Source of the DNA: an uncultured Elusimicrobia bacterium
GTDB lineage: Bacteria > Elusimicrobiota > Elusimicrobia > UBA1565 > UBA9628
Assembly (NCBI GenBank): GCA_903830945.1
Contig: CAIKVT010000081.1
Location: 1-64,000, forward strand
Length of the DNA stretch: 64,000 bases
Reading direction: 5' to 3'
The notes under the pieces were generated by a model, which saw nothing but the letters and a program-made list of their open reading frames with translations, was not told the origin of the DNA and ran no database searches. Position numbers and translations under genes: made by a program. How positions within the stretch are numbered: the stretch's first letter is position 1; each line of letters begins with the position of its first letter. Below are positions 8,642 through 17,992 of the stretch, piece by piece.

Positions 8642-9568
8642 ATGATCAACGTATCCATGAAAGCCATGTTGGAAGCCGGAGTTCACTTCGGCCATCAGAC
8701 CCGGCGTTGGAACCCTAAGATGGGCCGGTTCATCTTCGGCGAGCGCAATAGCATCCATATCATCGACTTGCAGAAGACGGTCAAGGAACTCAAGAGAGTC
8801 TACTCGTGGGTGCGCGACCAGGCGGCGGCGGGCAAGACCTTCCTCTTCGTCGGCACCAAAAAGCAGGCGCAAGAGATCGTGCGCGCCGAGGCCCAGCGTT
8901 GCGGCGCGGCCTATGTCTCCGACAAGTGGCTGGGCGGCACGCTCACCAACTTCATGACTATCCGCAAGTCCATCAAGCGGCTTGAGGAGCTCGAGAAATG
9001 GCAGTCCGACGGCATTCTGGCCGTCATGCCCAAGAAGGACGCTGCCCGTGCCGGCAAGGAGATGGCGCGCATGCAGAAGGTCTTGACCGGCATCCGCGCG
9101 CTTTCCCGTCTGCCCGACGTCATGTTCGTGGTGGACCCCGTGGAGGAGGACCTCGCGGTGGCCGAGGCGCGGCGCTTGAAGGTTCCCATCGTGGCGGTCT
9201 GCGACACGGACTGCGACCCGGACCTCATCGACCACCCTATCCCCGGCAACGACGACGCGGCCCGCTCCATCAAGCTTTTCTGCGGCCTTATCGCCGACGC
9301 CGTGGCTGAGGGCGCGGCTGCTTACGCCGTCGCCCAGACTGTTGCGACTATGGGTGAGGCTGAGGCCCAGATGCTTGCCGCCGAGGGCGCGGCTACGGGC
9401 GAGAGCGTGGTTGCGGGCGGGGCGGCAGTGGTGACGGCCGAGGAGCCCGCCGAAGGGCTGGCTGCCTGGGAGAACGAGATGCGTCCAGCCGCGGTTAAGG
9501 CGAAGCCCAAGCCTAAAGGCCGCACCAAGGGTCGGGTGATGACCGAGATCGTGGAGGAATTGGAATGA
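8642..9568 (+). CDS. rpsB: Small ribosomal subunit protein S2 (uS2)
   Basis: A structural protein of the 30S subunit. The N-terminus carries the family signature [23 protein letters not shown], followed by [15 protein letters not shown] and [11 protein letters not shown]. The conserved part ends near residue 230 ([20 protein letters not shown]). At 308 residues it is about 60 longer than typical S2, owing to an Ala/Glu-rich and finally basic C-terminal extension (residues about 245-308). GGAGG lies about 14 bases before the ATG. It overlaps tsf by four bases (ATGA). It is the first gene of the rpsB-tsf-pyrH-frr-uppS-cdsA series. Confidence 0.97.
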   Translation: MINVSMKAMLEAGVHFGHQTRRWNPKMGRFIFGERNSIHIIDLQKTVKELKRVYSWVRDQAAAGKTFLFVGTKKQAQEIVRAEAQRCGAAYVSDKWLGGTLTNFMTIRKSIKRLEELEKWQSDGILAVMPKKDAARAGKEMARMQKVLTGIRALSRLPDVMFVVDPVEEDLAVAEARRLKVPIVAVCDTDCDPDLIDHPIPGNDDAARSIKLFCGLIADAVAEGAAAYAVAQTVATMGEAEAQMLAAEGAATGESVVAGGAAVVTAEEPAEGLAAWENEMRPAAVKAKPKPKGRTKGRVMTEIVEELE

Positions 9569-10416
9569 TCGCCATGGCCCCCGCAGAGATGAGCCGGCTG
9601 ATCCGGGAACTGCGTGAGAAGACAGGCGCTGGTATGACGGACTGCAAGAAGGCGCTGGAGGCGGTCGGGTGGCGTCTCGACGAGGCTTTGACCGCCTTGC
9701 GCAAGAAGGGTTTGGCTGATATGGCCAAGCGCGCCGCGCGCGCGACCAAGGAAGGCGCGGTCGCCTATGCCGTCGTGGGCAAGGCCGGTGCCATCGTGGA
9801 GCTTAATTGTGAGACGGATTTCACGGCCCGCACGGACGAATTCAAGGTCCTGGCTCAAACGCTTGCCGATAAGTCCGCCGCGGGTGAACTTAAAGGGCCC
9901 GATGATGCCAAGCTCCTGATCCAACCTGTCCAGCAGAAGACCGGCGAAAATATGGGATTGCGTAGGCTGGCGAGGTTTGAGCAGGCGGCTGACGGGCTTA
10001 TCGCCGGTTACATTCATCTGGGCGCCAAGAAGGGCGCCTTGATCGAGCTTTCCGCGGTGAGCTCGGCTGCGGCGGCGCACCCAGCCGTGGCGGAGTTGGC
10101 GAAGGAACTGCTTTTGCAGGTCGTTGGTTTTTCCCCCCGCTATCTGAGGCGCGAGGATGTCCCCGGCGCGGAGATTGCCAAGGAGAAGGATATCTACACC
10201 GAGGCACTGCGTAAGGAGGGCAAGCCCGAGGCCGCAATCCCTAAGATCGTGGAGGGCAAGGTCAATAAGCTTTTTTACCAAGCATCCTGCCTGCTGGAGC
10301 AGTTGAGCGTGCGCGATAACAAAACCCCGGTCGCCGGCATCATTAAGGAAGCCTCAGCCAAGGCCGGCGGCGAGGTTGCGGTCGTTCGTTTCGCTCGCTA
10401 CACGCTCGGCGAATAA
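9565..10416 (+). CDS. tsf: Elongation factor Ts
   Basis: The nucleotide-exchange factor that recycles EF-Tu-GDP. The 283 residues begin with the UBA-like N-terminal domain ([20 protein letters not shown]), then the signature [16 protein letters not shown]. The C-terminal part has the usual dimerisation-domain ending ([11 protein letters not shown]). Length is normal. The ATG overlaps the rpsB stop, and the stop TAA overlaps the pyrH ATG by one base, so translation of the three genes is coupled. Confidence 0.96.
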   Translation: MIAMAPAEMSRLIRELREKTGAGMTDCKKALEAVGWRLDEALTALRKKGLADMAKRAARATKEGAVAYAVVGKAGAIVELNCETDFTARTDEFKVLAQTLADKSAAGELKGPDDAKLLIQPVQQKTGENMGLRRLARFEQAADGLIAGYIHLGAKKGALIELSAVSSAAAAHPAVAELAKELLLQVVGFSPRYLRREDVPGAEIAKEKDIYTEALRKEGKPEAAIPKIVEGKVNKLFYQASCLLEQLSVRDNKTPVAGIIKEASAKAGGEVAVVRFARYTLGE

Positions 10417-11126
10417 TGCCTAAGACCCGGCGAGTCCTGCTCAAGCTCTCGGGAGAGTCCCTGGGCGGTCGGGTGTCCCGCGGCATCGACTCGGAGTCCC
10501 TGCTGCGCATCGCGGCCCAGGTCAAACGCGCTTGGTCGCAGGGCATCCAGATCGGCGTGGTGGTGGGCGGCGGCAACATCTGGCGCGGGGCCCTGGACCG
10601 GGGCCACGCCATCGGCCGCGTCACGGCCGACTATATGGGGATGCTCGCCACCGTCATCAACGCCCTGGCCTTGCAGGACGCCTTGGAGGATCTGGGCGTG
10701 CCGACCCGGGTGCAGACCGCCATCGAGATTGCTAAGTTGGCGGAGGCTTACATCCGCCGACGCGCCATACGGCATCTGGAGAAGGGACGCGTGGTCATTT
10801 TCGCGGGCGGCACGGGCAACCCGTACTTCACCACGGACACGGCGGCGGCCCTGCGCGCGGTGGAGATCGAGGCGGACGTGCTCCTTAAGGCGACGCAGGT
10901 CGACGGGGTCTATAACGACGATCCCCGGACAAACCCCAAGGCGAGGAAGCTCGCACGCGTCACATTCATGGACGCCATCCGTCGTCGCCTGCGCGTCATG
11001 GACACGACGGCGCTGACGCTGTGCATGGAGAACCGCATGCCGGTCGCGGTCTTCGACCTGTCCGTCCCGGGCAACATCGCCAAGGCGGCGGCCGGCAAGA
11101 AAGTCGGAACCTGGATAACGGAGTGA
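10416..11126 (+). CDS. pyrH: UMP kinase
   Basis: Phosphorylates UMP to UDP in pyrimidine nucleotide synthesis. This 236-residue amino-acid-kinase-fold protein has LLKLSGESLGG at the phosphate-binding start, VVVGGGNIWRG, DYMGMLATVINALALQDALE, FAGGTGNPYFTTDTAAALRA and the TQVDGVYNDDP block. All are hallmarks of bacterial PyrH. It sits between tsf and frr as in most bacteria, with a four-base gap to frr. Confidence 0.96.
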   Translation: MPKTRRVLLKLSGESLGGRVSRGIDSESLLRIAAQVKRAWSQGIQIGVVVGGGNIWRGALDRGHAIGRVTADYMGMLATVINALALQDALEDLGVPTRVQTAIEIAKLAEAYIRRRAIRHLEKGRVVIFAGGTGNPYFTTDTAAALRAVEIEADVLLKATQVDGVYNDDPRTNPKARKLARVTFMDAIRRRLRVMDTTALTLCMENRMPVAVFDLSVPGNIAKAAAGKKVGTWITE

Positions 11127-11130
11127 GACT

Positions 11131-11703
11131 ATGCCGATCACGGAAGCGATCAATGAAGTCGTAGGCAAGATGGAAGAGGCGATGAAGGAGCGGCTCGCCC
11201 GGCTGGGCCGGGACTTCTCGGTTCTACGCACCGGCCGGGCCAACCCGATGCTCCTGGAGGGCATCAAGGTCGAGTACTACGGCCAGATGGTGCCCTTGAA
11301 GCAGGTGGCCGCGGTCTCGGTTCCTGAGGCGCGGACCATGGAGGTCCGGCCCTGGGATCCGTCAGTCCTTAAAGCTCTGGAAAAGGCGCTTTCCCAGGCA
11401 GACCTGGGCAGTGCTCCCCAGAACGACGGTAAGCTGATCCGGATCAACTTGCCCCAGATGAACGAAGAGCGGCGCAAGGAGATGGTCAAAGTGGTCAAGC
11501 GCATGGGCGAGGAATCTAAGGTCGGTCTGCGTACGGACCGACACGAGGCTTTGGAAAAACTCAAGAAGGCCGAGAAGGCCAAGGAAATGAGTGAGGACGA
11601 CCTTAAGATGATGGAAGTCAAGGTTCAAAAGAGCACCGACGCTTTTTCCAAGCAGGTCGACGATGTGATCGCCGCTAAAGAAAAGGAGATTACGACGGTT
11701 TGA
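11131..11703 (+). CDS. frr: Ribosome recycling factor
   Basis: Splits the post-termination ribosome with EF-G. The 190-residue length is typical. The recognisable motifs are LRTGRANPMLLEGIKVEYYG near residues 30-50, RPWDPS, RINLPQMNEERRKEMVKVVK and the paired-helix C-terminus. Located four bases after pyrH. Confidence 0.97.
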   Translation: MPITEAINEVVGKMEEAMKERLARLGRDFSVLRTGRANPMLLEGIKVEYYGQMVPLKQVAAVSVPEARTMEVRPWDPSVLKALEKALSQADLGSAPQNDGKLIRINLPQMNEERRKEMVKVVKRMGEESKVGLRTDRHEALEKLKKAEKAKEMSEDDLKMMEVKVQKSTDAFSKQVDDVIAAKEKEITTV

Positions 11704-11744
11704 TGCCGTTGTCTGAGCGGGCACTCCTCAGGAGCGTCCGTCGA

Positions 11745-11763
11745 CGGCGGCCGAAGGCCGCCG
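11745..11763 (+). other. Short GC-rich hairpin between frr and uppS
   Basis: CGGCGGCC (11745-11752) pairs with GGCCGCCG (11756-11763) around a GAA triloop. There is no T-run, and uppS follows 22 bases later, so this is more likely an mRNA stability or spacing structure than a terminator. Confidence 0.35.
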
Positions 11764-11785
11764 GATTCCGTTCCAAAGGAATTCC

Positions 11786-12496
<711 letters not shown>

Positions 12497-13279
12497 GTGC
12501 TGCTGCCGCGAGTCCTGACAGCAGCGGTCGGCATCCCGTTGCTGCTCTATCTTGTCCACGCGGGCGGCATTGCATGGGTAATCTTTACGACGGCCGTCTG
12601 CGTTCTGTGTGTCTATGAGTACGGGCTCATCCTGGCAGCGGGCGGCCGGCCGGTCCAGCGTTGGGTCCTGCTTTTATGTGGGGCTGTCCTGGCGCTCAGC
12701 GTGGCTTTGGGCGGGCCGAGCCAAGCGGTCCTGACCGCTGTGGTAGCCGCCGTCCTTCTGCGCGAGATGTTCAGCAAGACGCATTCCTTGGAGCGGCTCG
12801 CCTTCACGATCCTCGGCGCGCTGCTGCTGGGCTGGATGCCGGCGCATCTGGCCCTCATTCGTGACCTGCGGCCGGACGGGGAGAAGCTGACCTACATGCT
12901 TTTCGTGGCGATCTGGCTCACGGATACCGCGGCTTACGTCGGGGGTCACGCGTTCGGCCACCATAAGCTGGCCCAGGGCTTGAGCCCCAAGAAGACTTGG
13001 GAAGGGGCTGCGGCGGGCTTTCTGTCCGCGGTGGGCGGGGTGTATCTTCTGCAGCAGCTTCTGGCTCCGGCGGGGCTGGGTCCGCGAGGGGCCTTGGCCA
13101 TGGGCGTGCTCATCGGCGTCTGCGGTCAGCTTTCGGATCTGGCTGAGTCCTTGGTCAAGCGCGCCGTCGGAGCCAAGGACTCCGGCAACCTGCTGCCCGG
13201 CCATGGCGGGATCATGGACCGATTCGACTCCTTCATCCTGGCCGCCCCGGCCGTCTACTATTTCTTGACGCTCAAGTAG
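12497..13279 (+). CDS. cdsA: Phosphatidate cytidylyltransferase (CDP-diglyceride synthase)
   Basis: Makes CDP-diacylglycerol from phosphatidate and CTP in the inner membrane. The 260-residue protein is almost entirely hydrophobic (about seven to eight helices) and ends in the family signature: LSPKKTWEGAAAG, then QLSDLAESLVKRAVGAKDSGNLLPGHGGIMDRFDS. The GTG start immediately follows the uppS stop. In most bacteria cdsA is followed by dxr; here the next 8.8 kb hold other genes on the opposite strand. Confidence 0.95.
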   Translation: MLLPRVLTAAVGIPLLLYLVHAGGIAWVIFTTAVCVLCVYEYGLILAAGGRPVQRWVLLLCGAVLALSVALGGPSQAVLTAVVAAVLLREMFSKTHSLERLAFTILGALLLGWMPAHLALIRDLRPDGEKLTYMLFVAIWLTDTAAYVGGHAFGHHKLAQGLSPKKTWEGAAAGFLSAVGGVYLLQQLLAPAGLGPRGALAMGVLIGVCGQLSDLAESLVKRAVGAKDSGNLLPGHGGIMDRFDSFILAAPAVYYFLTLK

Positions 13280-13286
13280 GGCCGCT

Positions 13287-14330
13287 TCAAGTTTCGCCAG
13301 GACATCGACTGAATTGAAACTTGGTGACAAAATCCGGCCCAAAAATCTGCCTCCCAATCTGGCCTATAACAGGCGGGTAGAATAATAAGATCATGTGCTG
13401 CCAGTCCCCATCTTCAGTCGAATCAAGAGGAGCAAGAAACGTTGTTATGTAAGTATTGATTTCTGGATCGTTTTTGGTAAAAGTAAATAGATGATAGTTT
13501 TGAGGAGAAGCTGACTCTTTTCGATAATTCACTTCCCAGTTTTTATCAATTTGGCTGCCTTTGAGATCCATTGCATTCCAAACCCCCAGCAAGTGAGAAT
13601 CTCCCCACACGCCAAACGTATAATAATCATAGATACCTGCCTGAAAAGCCGAATTAGCCTGAGCCATGTTTGCCTGAAAATCTCCTGCGGGATCAAGCTC
13701 TTTAAATCTCCCTAAATACCCCATCCAAGTTGGGAATGGACTCCATCCTGCTTTTTTCCCGCCTTCATCGCCGCCCAGAAGTGGATTTAAAGAAATAATA
13801 GTCACCTTGTTTTTGTAAAGAGCTTTTAAAGAAGAAGGCCTTTTGACACTGTCTGCTTGAGCAAAAATGACTGCCTGCCTTGGTATGAAATTAGCCATGC
13901 TATGAGTAATGATGAAAATCTGCTCAGGGTTTGTACCTGTTGTTGAGTCTATGGCGTCACTATAAAGTTGTTGATTGAATGCTTCAGCTACTGTTTTATA
14001 CGTATCCAACACGTCATAAGTAAAGGTTTTAATGGTCACTCCTGCCGTGTCGTACCCTCTAATAGCTGATTGGCTTTGTTGATAATCATGAAGAGCTTGC
14101 TGTAAACCAAGTAAAGAGTCCCCTCCAAACCCAGGAATAAGATAAACCAAAGTCTTGGGACCTGTCCCGGTTTCCGTTCCTATGTTTGGTTCCGCGCTTG
14201 CCCTGGCTCGCGCTGCCGCTAAAATATCGCTGATGTTCGCGGTGAAATCTGTCCCGCCCCATGAGAGATCAGACCGGACAGCTGCAGCCAGGACGAGGAG
14301 CCCTGCCATTATGATTGCGTTCTTCTTCAT
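13287..14330 (-). CDS. Secreted alpha/beta-hydrolase-like protein, AT-rich
   Basis: The 347-residue product has a signal peptide (MKKNAIIMAGLLVLAAAVRS) and a hydrolase-like core: LVYLIPGFGGDS near residues 64-75 resembles the oxyanion strand-loop of lipases, and ITHSMANF near 145 resembles a degenerate nucleophile elbow (normally GHSxG). A substrate cannot be assigned. Base use differs strongly from its neighbours: 16 of 60 bases are G or C at 13441-13500, against 44 of 60 at 15001-15060 in the kinase gene next door. This suggests recent acquisition. It lies 21 bases after the isopentenyl phosphate kinase gene on the same strand and converges with cdsA. Confidence 0.75.
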   Translation of the reverse strand: MKKNAIIMAGLLVLAAAVRSDLSWGGTDFTANISDILAAARARASAEPNIGTETGTGPKTLVYLIPGFGGDSLLGLQQALHDYQQSQSAIRGYDTAGVTIKTFTYDVLDTYKTVAEAFNQQLYSDAIDSTTGTNPEQIFIITHSMANFIPRQAVIFAQADSVKRPSSLKALYKNKVTIISLNPLLGGDEGGKKAGWSPFPTWMGYLGRFKELDPAGDFQANMAQANSAFQAGIYDYYTFGVWGDSHLLGVWNAMDLKGSQIDKNWEVNYRKESASPQNYHLFTFTKNDPEINTYITTFLAPLDSTEDGDWQHMILLFYPPVIGQIGRQIFGPDFVTKFQFSRCPGET

Positions 14331-14351
14331 GATGTGCCCAGATCCAGGGGC

Positions 14352-15158
14352 TTACTCGATCAAGGTTCCCTCGCCGCCGGTCCCGAGGACCGCTTGGGTG
14401 AGGTTCTCTCCGTTCGTGGCGCAGCGCAAGATGCGCGCCGATCCCGCGCGACCCCGGCTCAGCAAAGCGAAGAGCCTCTCCACCTTCTTGCGCATGCCGC
14501 CGGTGACATCCGGAGCGTGGGAGCCGCGGATAGCGTCGAAGAGTCCTTTGATGTTGCCGCGGCTGATCGCGGGGATGGTCTTGTGGTCATGGCCCAGGAC
14601 CCCGTCGGTGTCCGAGACCATCACGATGCGGTCAAAATGGATGCGGCGGCTCAGGGCCTCTAGCAGGGCTTCGGTCGAGGCGATGGTAAAGCCCCGCTTG
14701 GAGTCCAGGACGACGTCTCCGTGCAGGACGGGGACCTGCCCTTGTTCCAGAAGGGCCTGGATGCTGCGGATGTCGAGGCGGCGTACGACCCCGTCTGCGG
14801 CTTCAGCTATCGCGAAGGGAGAGATGGTCACGGGGAAGAGTCCTCCTCGGTTGCATCGCTGCAAGAACAGCAGATTCATGCGGGCCATGGACTCGCGGAT
14901 CTTGTAGAGGCTTTCCCAGGCGTGCTTGGGATGGATGCCATCCACCGCAGAATATCTCTTGGCCAGGATATGGCCGTAGGAGCCGGCGCCGTGGCTCAAA
15001 ACCAGGCGGATGCGCCGGCCTTTGCGCGCGGAGGAGTCCATGGCCTTGCGGATGGCGCGGGCCGCAGTCGTGATGCGTGTGCCGTTGAGGCTGTCCGGCA
15101 CGGATTTGTCCGTGATGAAGGATCCGCCGAGCTTGACGAAGATATTAACGTGATCCAA
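14352..15158 (-). CDS. ipk: Isopentenyl phosphate kinase
   Basis: Phosphorylates isopentenyl phosphate to IPP, the final kinase step of the archaeal-type mevalonate pathway. The 268-residue amino-acid-kinase-fold protein has the specific IPK features: VKLGGSFITDK (8-18), SHGAGSYGH with the substrate-contacting histidine (55-63), VLHGDVVLD, MVSDTDGVL and DVTGGMRKKVE. These separate it from glutamate 5-kinase and UMP kinase. The start overlaps the AcnX small subunit by 14 bases. Its place at the end of an operon supplying mevalonate phosphate, dehydratase and decarboxylase makes the assignment strong. Confidence 0.93.
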   Translation of the reverse strand: MDHVNIFVKLGGSFITDKSVPDSLNGTRITTAARAIRKAMDSSARKGRRIRLVLSHGAGSYGHILAKRYSAVDGIHPKHAWESLYKIRESMARMNLLFLQRCNRGGLFPVTISPFAIAEAADGVVRRLDIRSIQALLEQGQVPVLHGDVVLDSKRGFTIASTEALLEALSRRIHFDRIVMVSDTDGVLGHDHKTIPAISRGNIKGLFDAIRGSHAPDVTGGMRKKVERLFALLSRGRAGSARILRCATNGENLTQAVLGTGGEGTLIE

Positions 15159-15540
15159 GGATGACCTCCTCGCCCTTGATCCGCACCATGGCGCCGTCTT
15201 GCAGGGCGGTGATATCCATGCTGTCCACGGTGGGGATCGAGCTGATGATGGCGCCTACGGCCACGATGGTGTCGCACTCGGAAAGGAGCATGGCCACGGG
15301 GGCCTTCCCTGACTTGCGCAGAGCGTAGAGGATGTAGGAGCCGACCGTGCTGCCCTTGGCGCGCGGAAAGACCAAAACGCGGCCCTTGACGCATTTCCCG
15401 TCGAGGGGATGGCCGGCTTCACGGTACATGCCCGTCTTGGGGTCGAGGTGGCCGAAGAGGCCCAGCGGCAGCTCGGACTTGAGCACCTTGCCGGCCGCGG
15501 TGCCGCTGAAGATGAGGCGGCCTTTTAGATTTTTTTCCAT
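15145..15540 (-). CDS. Phosphomevalonate dehydratase small subunit (AcnX type, DUF126)
   Basis: Swivelling-domain partner of the AcnX large subunit. Together they dehydrate mevalonate 5-phosphate to trans-anhydromevalonate 5-phosphate. The ATG at 15540 gives 131 residues. Family features are LIFSGTAAGKVL, HPLDGKCVKGRVLVFPRAKGSTVGSYILYAL with the substrate-loop serine, and TVDSMDITALQDGAMVRI near the end. A longer frame to 15717 is rejected because it runs antisense-like inside the large-subunit gene. The start lies inside the last codons of that gene (16-base overlap). The family also includes hydroxyproline dehydratases; operon context decides the function. Confidence 0.9.
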   Translation of the reverse strand: MEKNLKGRLIFSGTAAGKVLKSELPLGLFGHLDPKTGMYREAGHPLDGKCVKGRVLVFPRAKGSTVGSYILYALRKSGKAPVAMLLSECDTIVAVGAIISSIPTVDSMDITALQDGAMVRIKGEEVILGSR

Positions 15541-16739
15541 GATCCTCGCAGCGCAGCTTCGACATTTTCTTCCAAAGAGCCGAAATATACGCTGGCTCCA
15601 TGGTGGGAAGGCAGATAGAAGGCCGCCTTGGCGGAATCCGTGGCTAAGGTGTGTATGCCAAGTTCTTTGAGAGGCGCTACGACGATGCAGGTATCGGCGA
15701 CTAGGGCCGCTCCGCACTGCTCCAGAGCTTTGGCGACCCCGGTCGCTTCAGCCTGCTTGCGCACTTGCTCGGCTAAGAAAATCCAGAAAGGGACCTTGAT
15801 CTTCCTTCCGTTTAGGAGCTTCAATATCCGTGTCAGGTCCTCGAAAGAGGCATGCGGACAGCCCACGGCGACCACGTCCAAATCTCCCTTGCCGCAATCC
15901 AAGGCCTTGCGGCTTGCGGCCAGGCTCTTGATCACGCTTTTCTGCTTCGCGGCCGTGACAAGCTTGGCCCTATGTGCCACCGCCTCCGGGGTCACGCCTT
16001 CAAGGTGATAAAGCCCAACGGAGCCGGACGCGGCCATGCCAGCACCCAAGGCCTTGAGCCAAGTCAGACGCTCAGGCCCGGTCGGCGGCTGGGTGCCCGT
16101 GATGAACGGAATTCCCCCGCCCTTGTCCGACGCTACCAGCCGGCCGATGAGATAGCCCAGAGCTCCCGCGTCCGCGGCCGTAGGCACCGGACACTTCACC
16201 TCGATGATCCGGGTCGGCAGGCGCCCTTCGTCCGTGTGCAGAGTGTGTCGGGGCGTGAGCCCGGTCAAAGCCGCGGCAATGGCTGAGGGCCCCCCCTCGC
16301 GGTTGGTGCGTGCGCCCAGCACGGAGTTGGCGAAGCAGACGGCAGAAGACTCAGCCCAGGCCACATGCTCGCCGTATTGCGGGGTCACGCCTACGTGGTA
16401 AGGCGTGCAGGTCAGCGTCGGCTTGATGCCGAGCCCTTCTAAGGCCTTGATCACTCGCTCCTGCTTGCGCACGAAGGCCGGCGGAAATCCCAGGCTCTTC
16501 CAGATCCTGCGGTCCGCCCCGCCCGGATTCATGGTGGCAGGCACTACGGCCTTGGAGCCCATGCTCGCCCATTCCTCCAGGAAAGCCAGCCCATGCTCTC
16601 CGATGTTGTTGTAGCTGACCCCGGAGACTTGCACCGAACCGATTTTGACCATGTCGGGCGCGCCATGGATGCGGCTCAAGGCGGCTAGGATCTCCATGGC
16701 CTTGGCCGCGCCTGCGCCGGCTTTCGAGGATCGCTTCAT
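15525..16739 (-). CDS. Phosphomevalonate dehydratase large subunit (AcnX type, DUF521)
   Basis: Catalytic subunit of the aconitase-X family. 404 residues. Cys111 (TCTPYHVG), Cys294 (VGCPHASFEDL) and Cys351 (ADTCIVV) fit the three iron-sulfur ligands of the family. SVLGARTNREGGPSA (139-153) and GGIPFITGTQPPT are typical substrate and fold motifs. Proposed reaction: mevalonate 5-phosphate to trans-anhydromevalonate 5-phosphate. The ATG overlaps the UbiD-type gene stop by four bases. AcnX proteins also act on cis-3-hydroxyproline, but the flanking mevalonate kinase, UbiD, UbiX and IPK genes leave little doubt about the pathway. Confidence 0.92.
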   Translation of the reverse strand: MKRSSKAGAGAAKAMEILAALSRIHGAPDMVKIGSVQVSGVSYNNIGEHGLAFLEEWASMGSKAVVPATMNPGGADRRIWKSLGFPPAFVRKQERVIKALEGLGIKPTLTCTPYHVGVTPQYGEHVAWAESSAVCFANSVLGARTNREGGPSAIAAALTGLTPRHTLHTDEGRLPTRIIEVKCPVPTAADAGALGYLIGRLVASDKGGGIPFITGTQPPTGPERLTWLKALGAGMAASGSVGLYHLEGVTPEAVAHRAKLVTAAKQKSVIKSLAASRKALDCGKGDLDVVAVGCPHASFEDLTRILKLLNGRKIKVPFWIFLAEQVRKQAEATGVAKALEQCGAALVADTCIVVAPLKELGIHTLATDSAKAAFYLPSHHGASVYFGSLEENVEAALRGSWKKI

Positions 16740-17992
16740 TCCGCTATCTTTGAGAAGAGCGAAAGGTCGCCGGACTTGACCGTGGCATCCAAGCCCAGCT
16801 TGGCGCTGCGGCTTTTGCCTCCCTCAACATGGCGGGCCGAAGGGTCCAAGGAGCTTGCCGGCTGGTCCTTGAGGATGAGCGTGTCCGTGTCGGCCTGGAA
16901 GCGCGTGGCTATGGCCCACTCCACCTCGGCCGGGTCGGAGATGTCCACATCATCGTTTACAACCACGCAATGCTTGAGCGAGCGGTGGGCCCGGAAAGCC
17001 GCCTCTAGAGCTTTACGGCCGTCCGCGGCGTCTTTCTTGGCGATCCTCAGCACCGCATGCAGCCAGGAACAGCCGCCCGGCGTGATGCGCACGTCCAGGC
17101 AGTGACAGACCTTGTTGGCTTCACGGTAGATGTCGAGTTCCTTGGGGATGCCCATGAGCGTCTTATGGTCGAGCATGCCCGGTACGATGGTGTAATGGAT
17201 CGGGTTCTTCCGGCAGGCGACGCGGGATATCTCGAAGACCGGCTGCTGGCGTACGAAATCCATGGTGCCCGTGATGTCCACGAACGGTCCTTCCGGCCCG
17301 CGTCCTCCTGTGAAGTGGCCCTCCAGGACCATCTCGCAGTCCGAAGGCACTTCCAGGTCCACTGTCTTGCAGCGCTGCAGCTTCACCGGGCTGAGGTTCG
17401 CGGCCAGGTCCAGCTCGCTGACGTCCGGCGCCGGCGACAGGGCCGCAGCGAAGAGCACGTGTATGGGAGCGCTGACGCAGATCGCGGCCGCGGCCTTGCC
17501 GCCCAGATGCTTGAGCGCCGTATCCGTGCCGCGGTTCTCTACCACCCGCACCGTGCCGCGCTCCGGAGAACCCATCATGAGCCGATGATAGCAGGCATTG
17601 ACTCCCAACTCCGGGTCCTTAACGATCCAGACCCCGGCCGTGAGATACGGCCCGCCGTCGCCCTTGTAGTAGGTCAGGAAAGGCAGCTTTCCCCAGTCCT
17701 TTCGGGGCACCTCGACCTCGCCGTAGACCACGCCGGTGTTAGTCGCTTTTTCTCCTTTCGTTAAGAGGCGTCCCAACTCGGAGAGGAACTTTTCCGGCTG
17801 CACGCCGAGGCGTCGGGCCAAGGTGTCCCGGTCAGGGAGGATGTTGGCCAGGACCCGCGAGCCTTCGACGTCTTCTAGCAGGATGGGCGAGGGCTCCGCC
17901 TCGCGGATGAGCGCCGAGGCTTCTAGGTGGAGCTTCGTCTTTTTCTTGACCGGGGTCAGCTCCGCAGCCAAAGTGCGCAGGTCCAGGCTCAT
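16736..17992 (-). CDS. UbiD-type decarboxylase, likely anhydromevalonate phosphate decarboxylase
   Basis: Predicted prenylated-FMN enzyme that decarboxylates trans-anhydromevalonate 5-phosphate to isopentenyl phosphate. The ATG at 17992 (418 residues) overlaps the UbiX stop (ATGA), and upstream frame extension is only the shadow of ubiX. Visible UbiD features are ENRGTDTALKHLGG, EMVLEGHFTGGRGPEGPFVDITG, where Glu234 and Asp239 have the spacing of the catalytic acidic pair, and the C-terminal VVNDDVDISDPAEVEWAIATRFQ. Ubiquinone or aromatic-acid decarboxylation is the alternative for a UbiD alone. The operon, with AcnX dehydratase after it and IPK last, argues for the mevalonate role. Confidence 0.9.
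   Translation of the reverse strand: MSLDLRTLAAELTPVKKKTKLHLEASALIREAEPSPILLEDVEGSRVLANILPDRDTLARRLGVQPEKFLSELGRLLTKGEKATNTGVVYGEVEVPRKDWGKLPFLTYYKGDGGPYLTAGVWIVKDPELGVNACYHRLMMGSPERGTVRVVENRGTDTALKHLGGKAAAAICVSAPIHVLFAAALSPAPDVSELDLAANLSPVKLQRCKTVDLEVPSDCEMVLEGHFTGGRGPEGPFVDITGTMDFVRQQPVFEISRVACRKNPIHYTIVPGMLDHKTLMGIPKELDIYREANKVCHCLDVRITPGGCSWLHAVLRIAKKDAADGRKALEAAFRAHRSLKHCVVVNDDVDISDPAEVEWAIATRFQADTDTLILKDQPASSLDPSARHVEGGKSRSAKLGLDATVKSGDLSLFSKIAE

Noticed and set aside
14352-15158. IPK gene as glutamate 5-kinase or a second UMP kinase
   Set aside because: The SHGAGSYGH motif and DVTGGM block are specific to isopentenyl phosphate kinase, and pyrH is already present at 10416.
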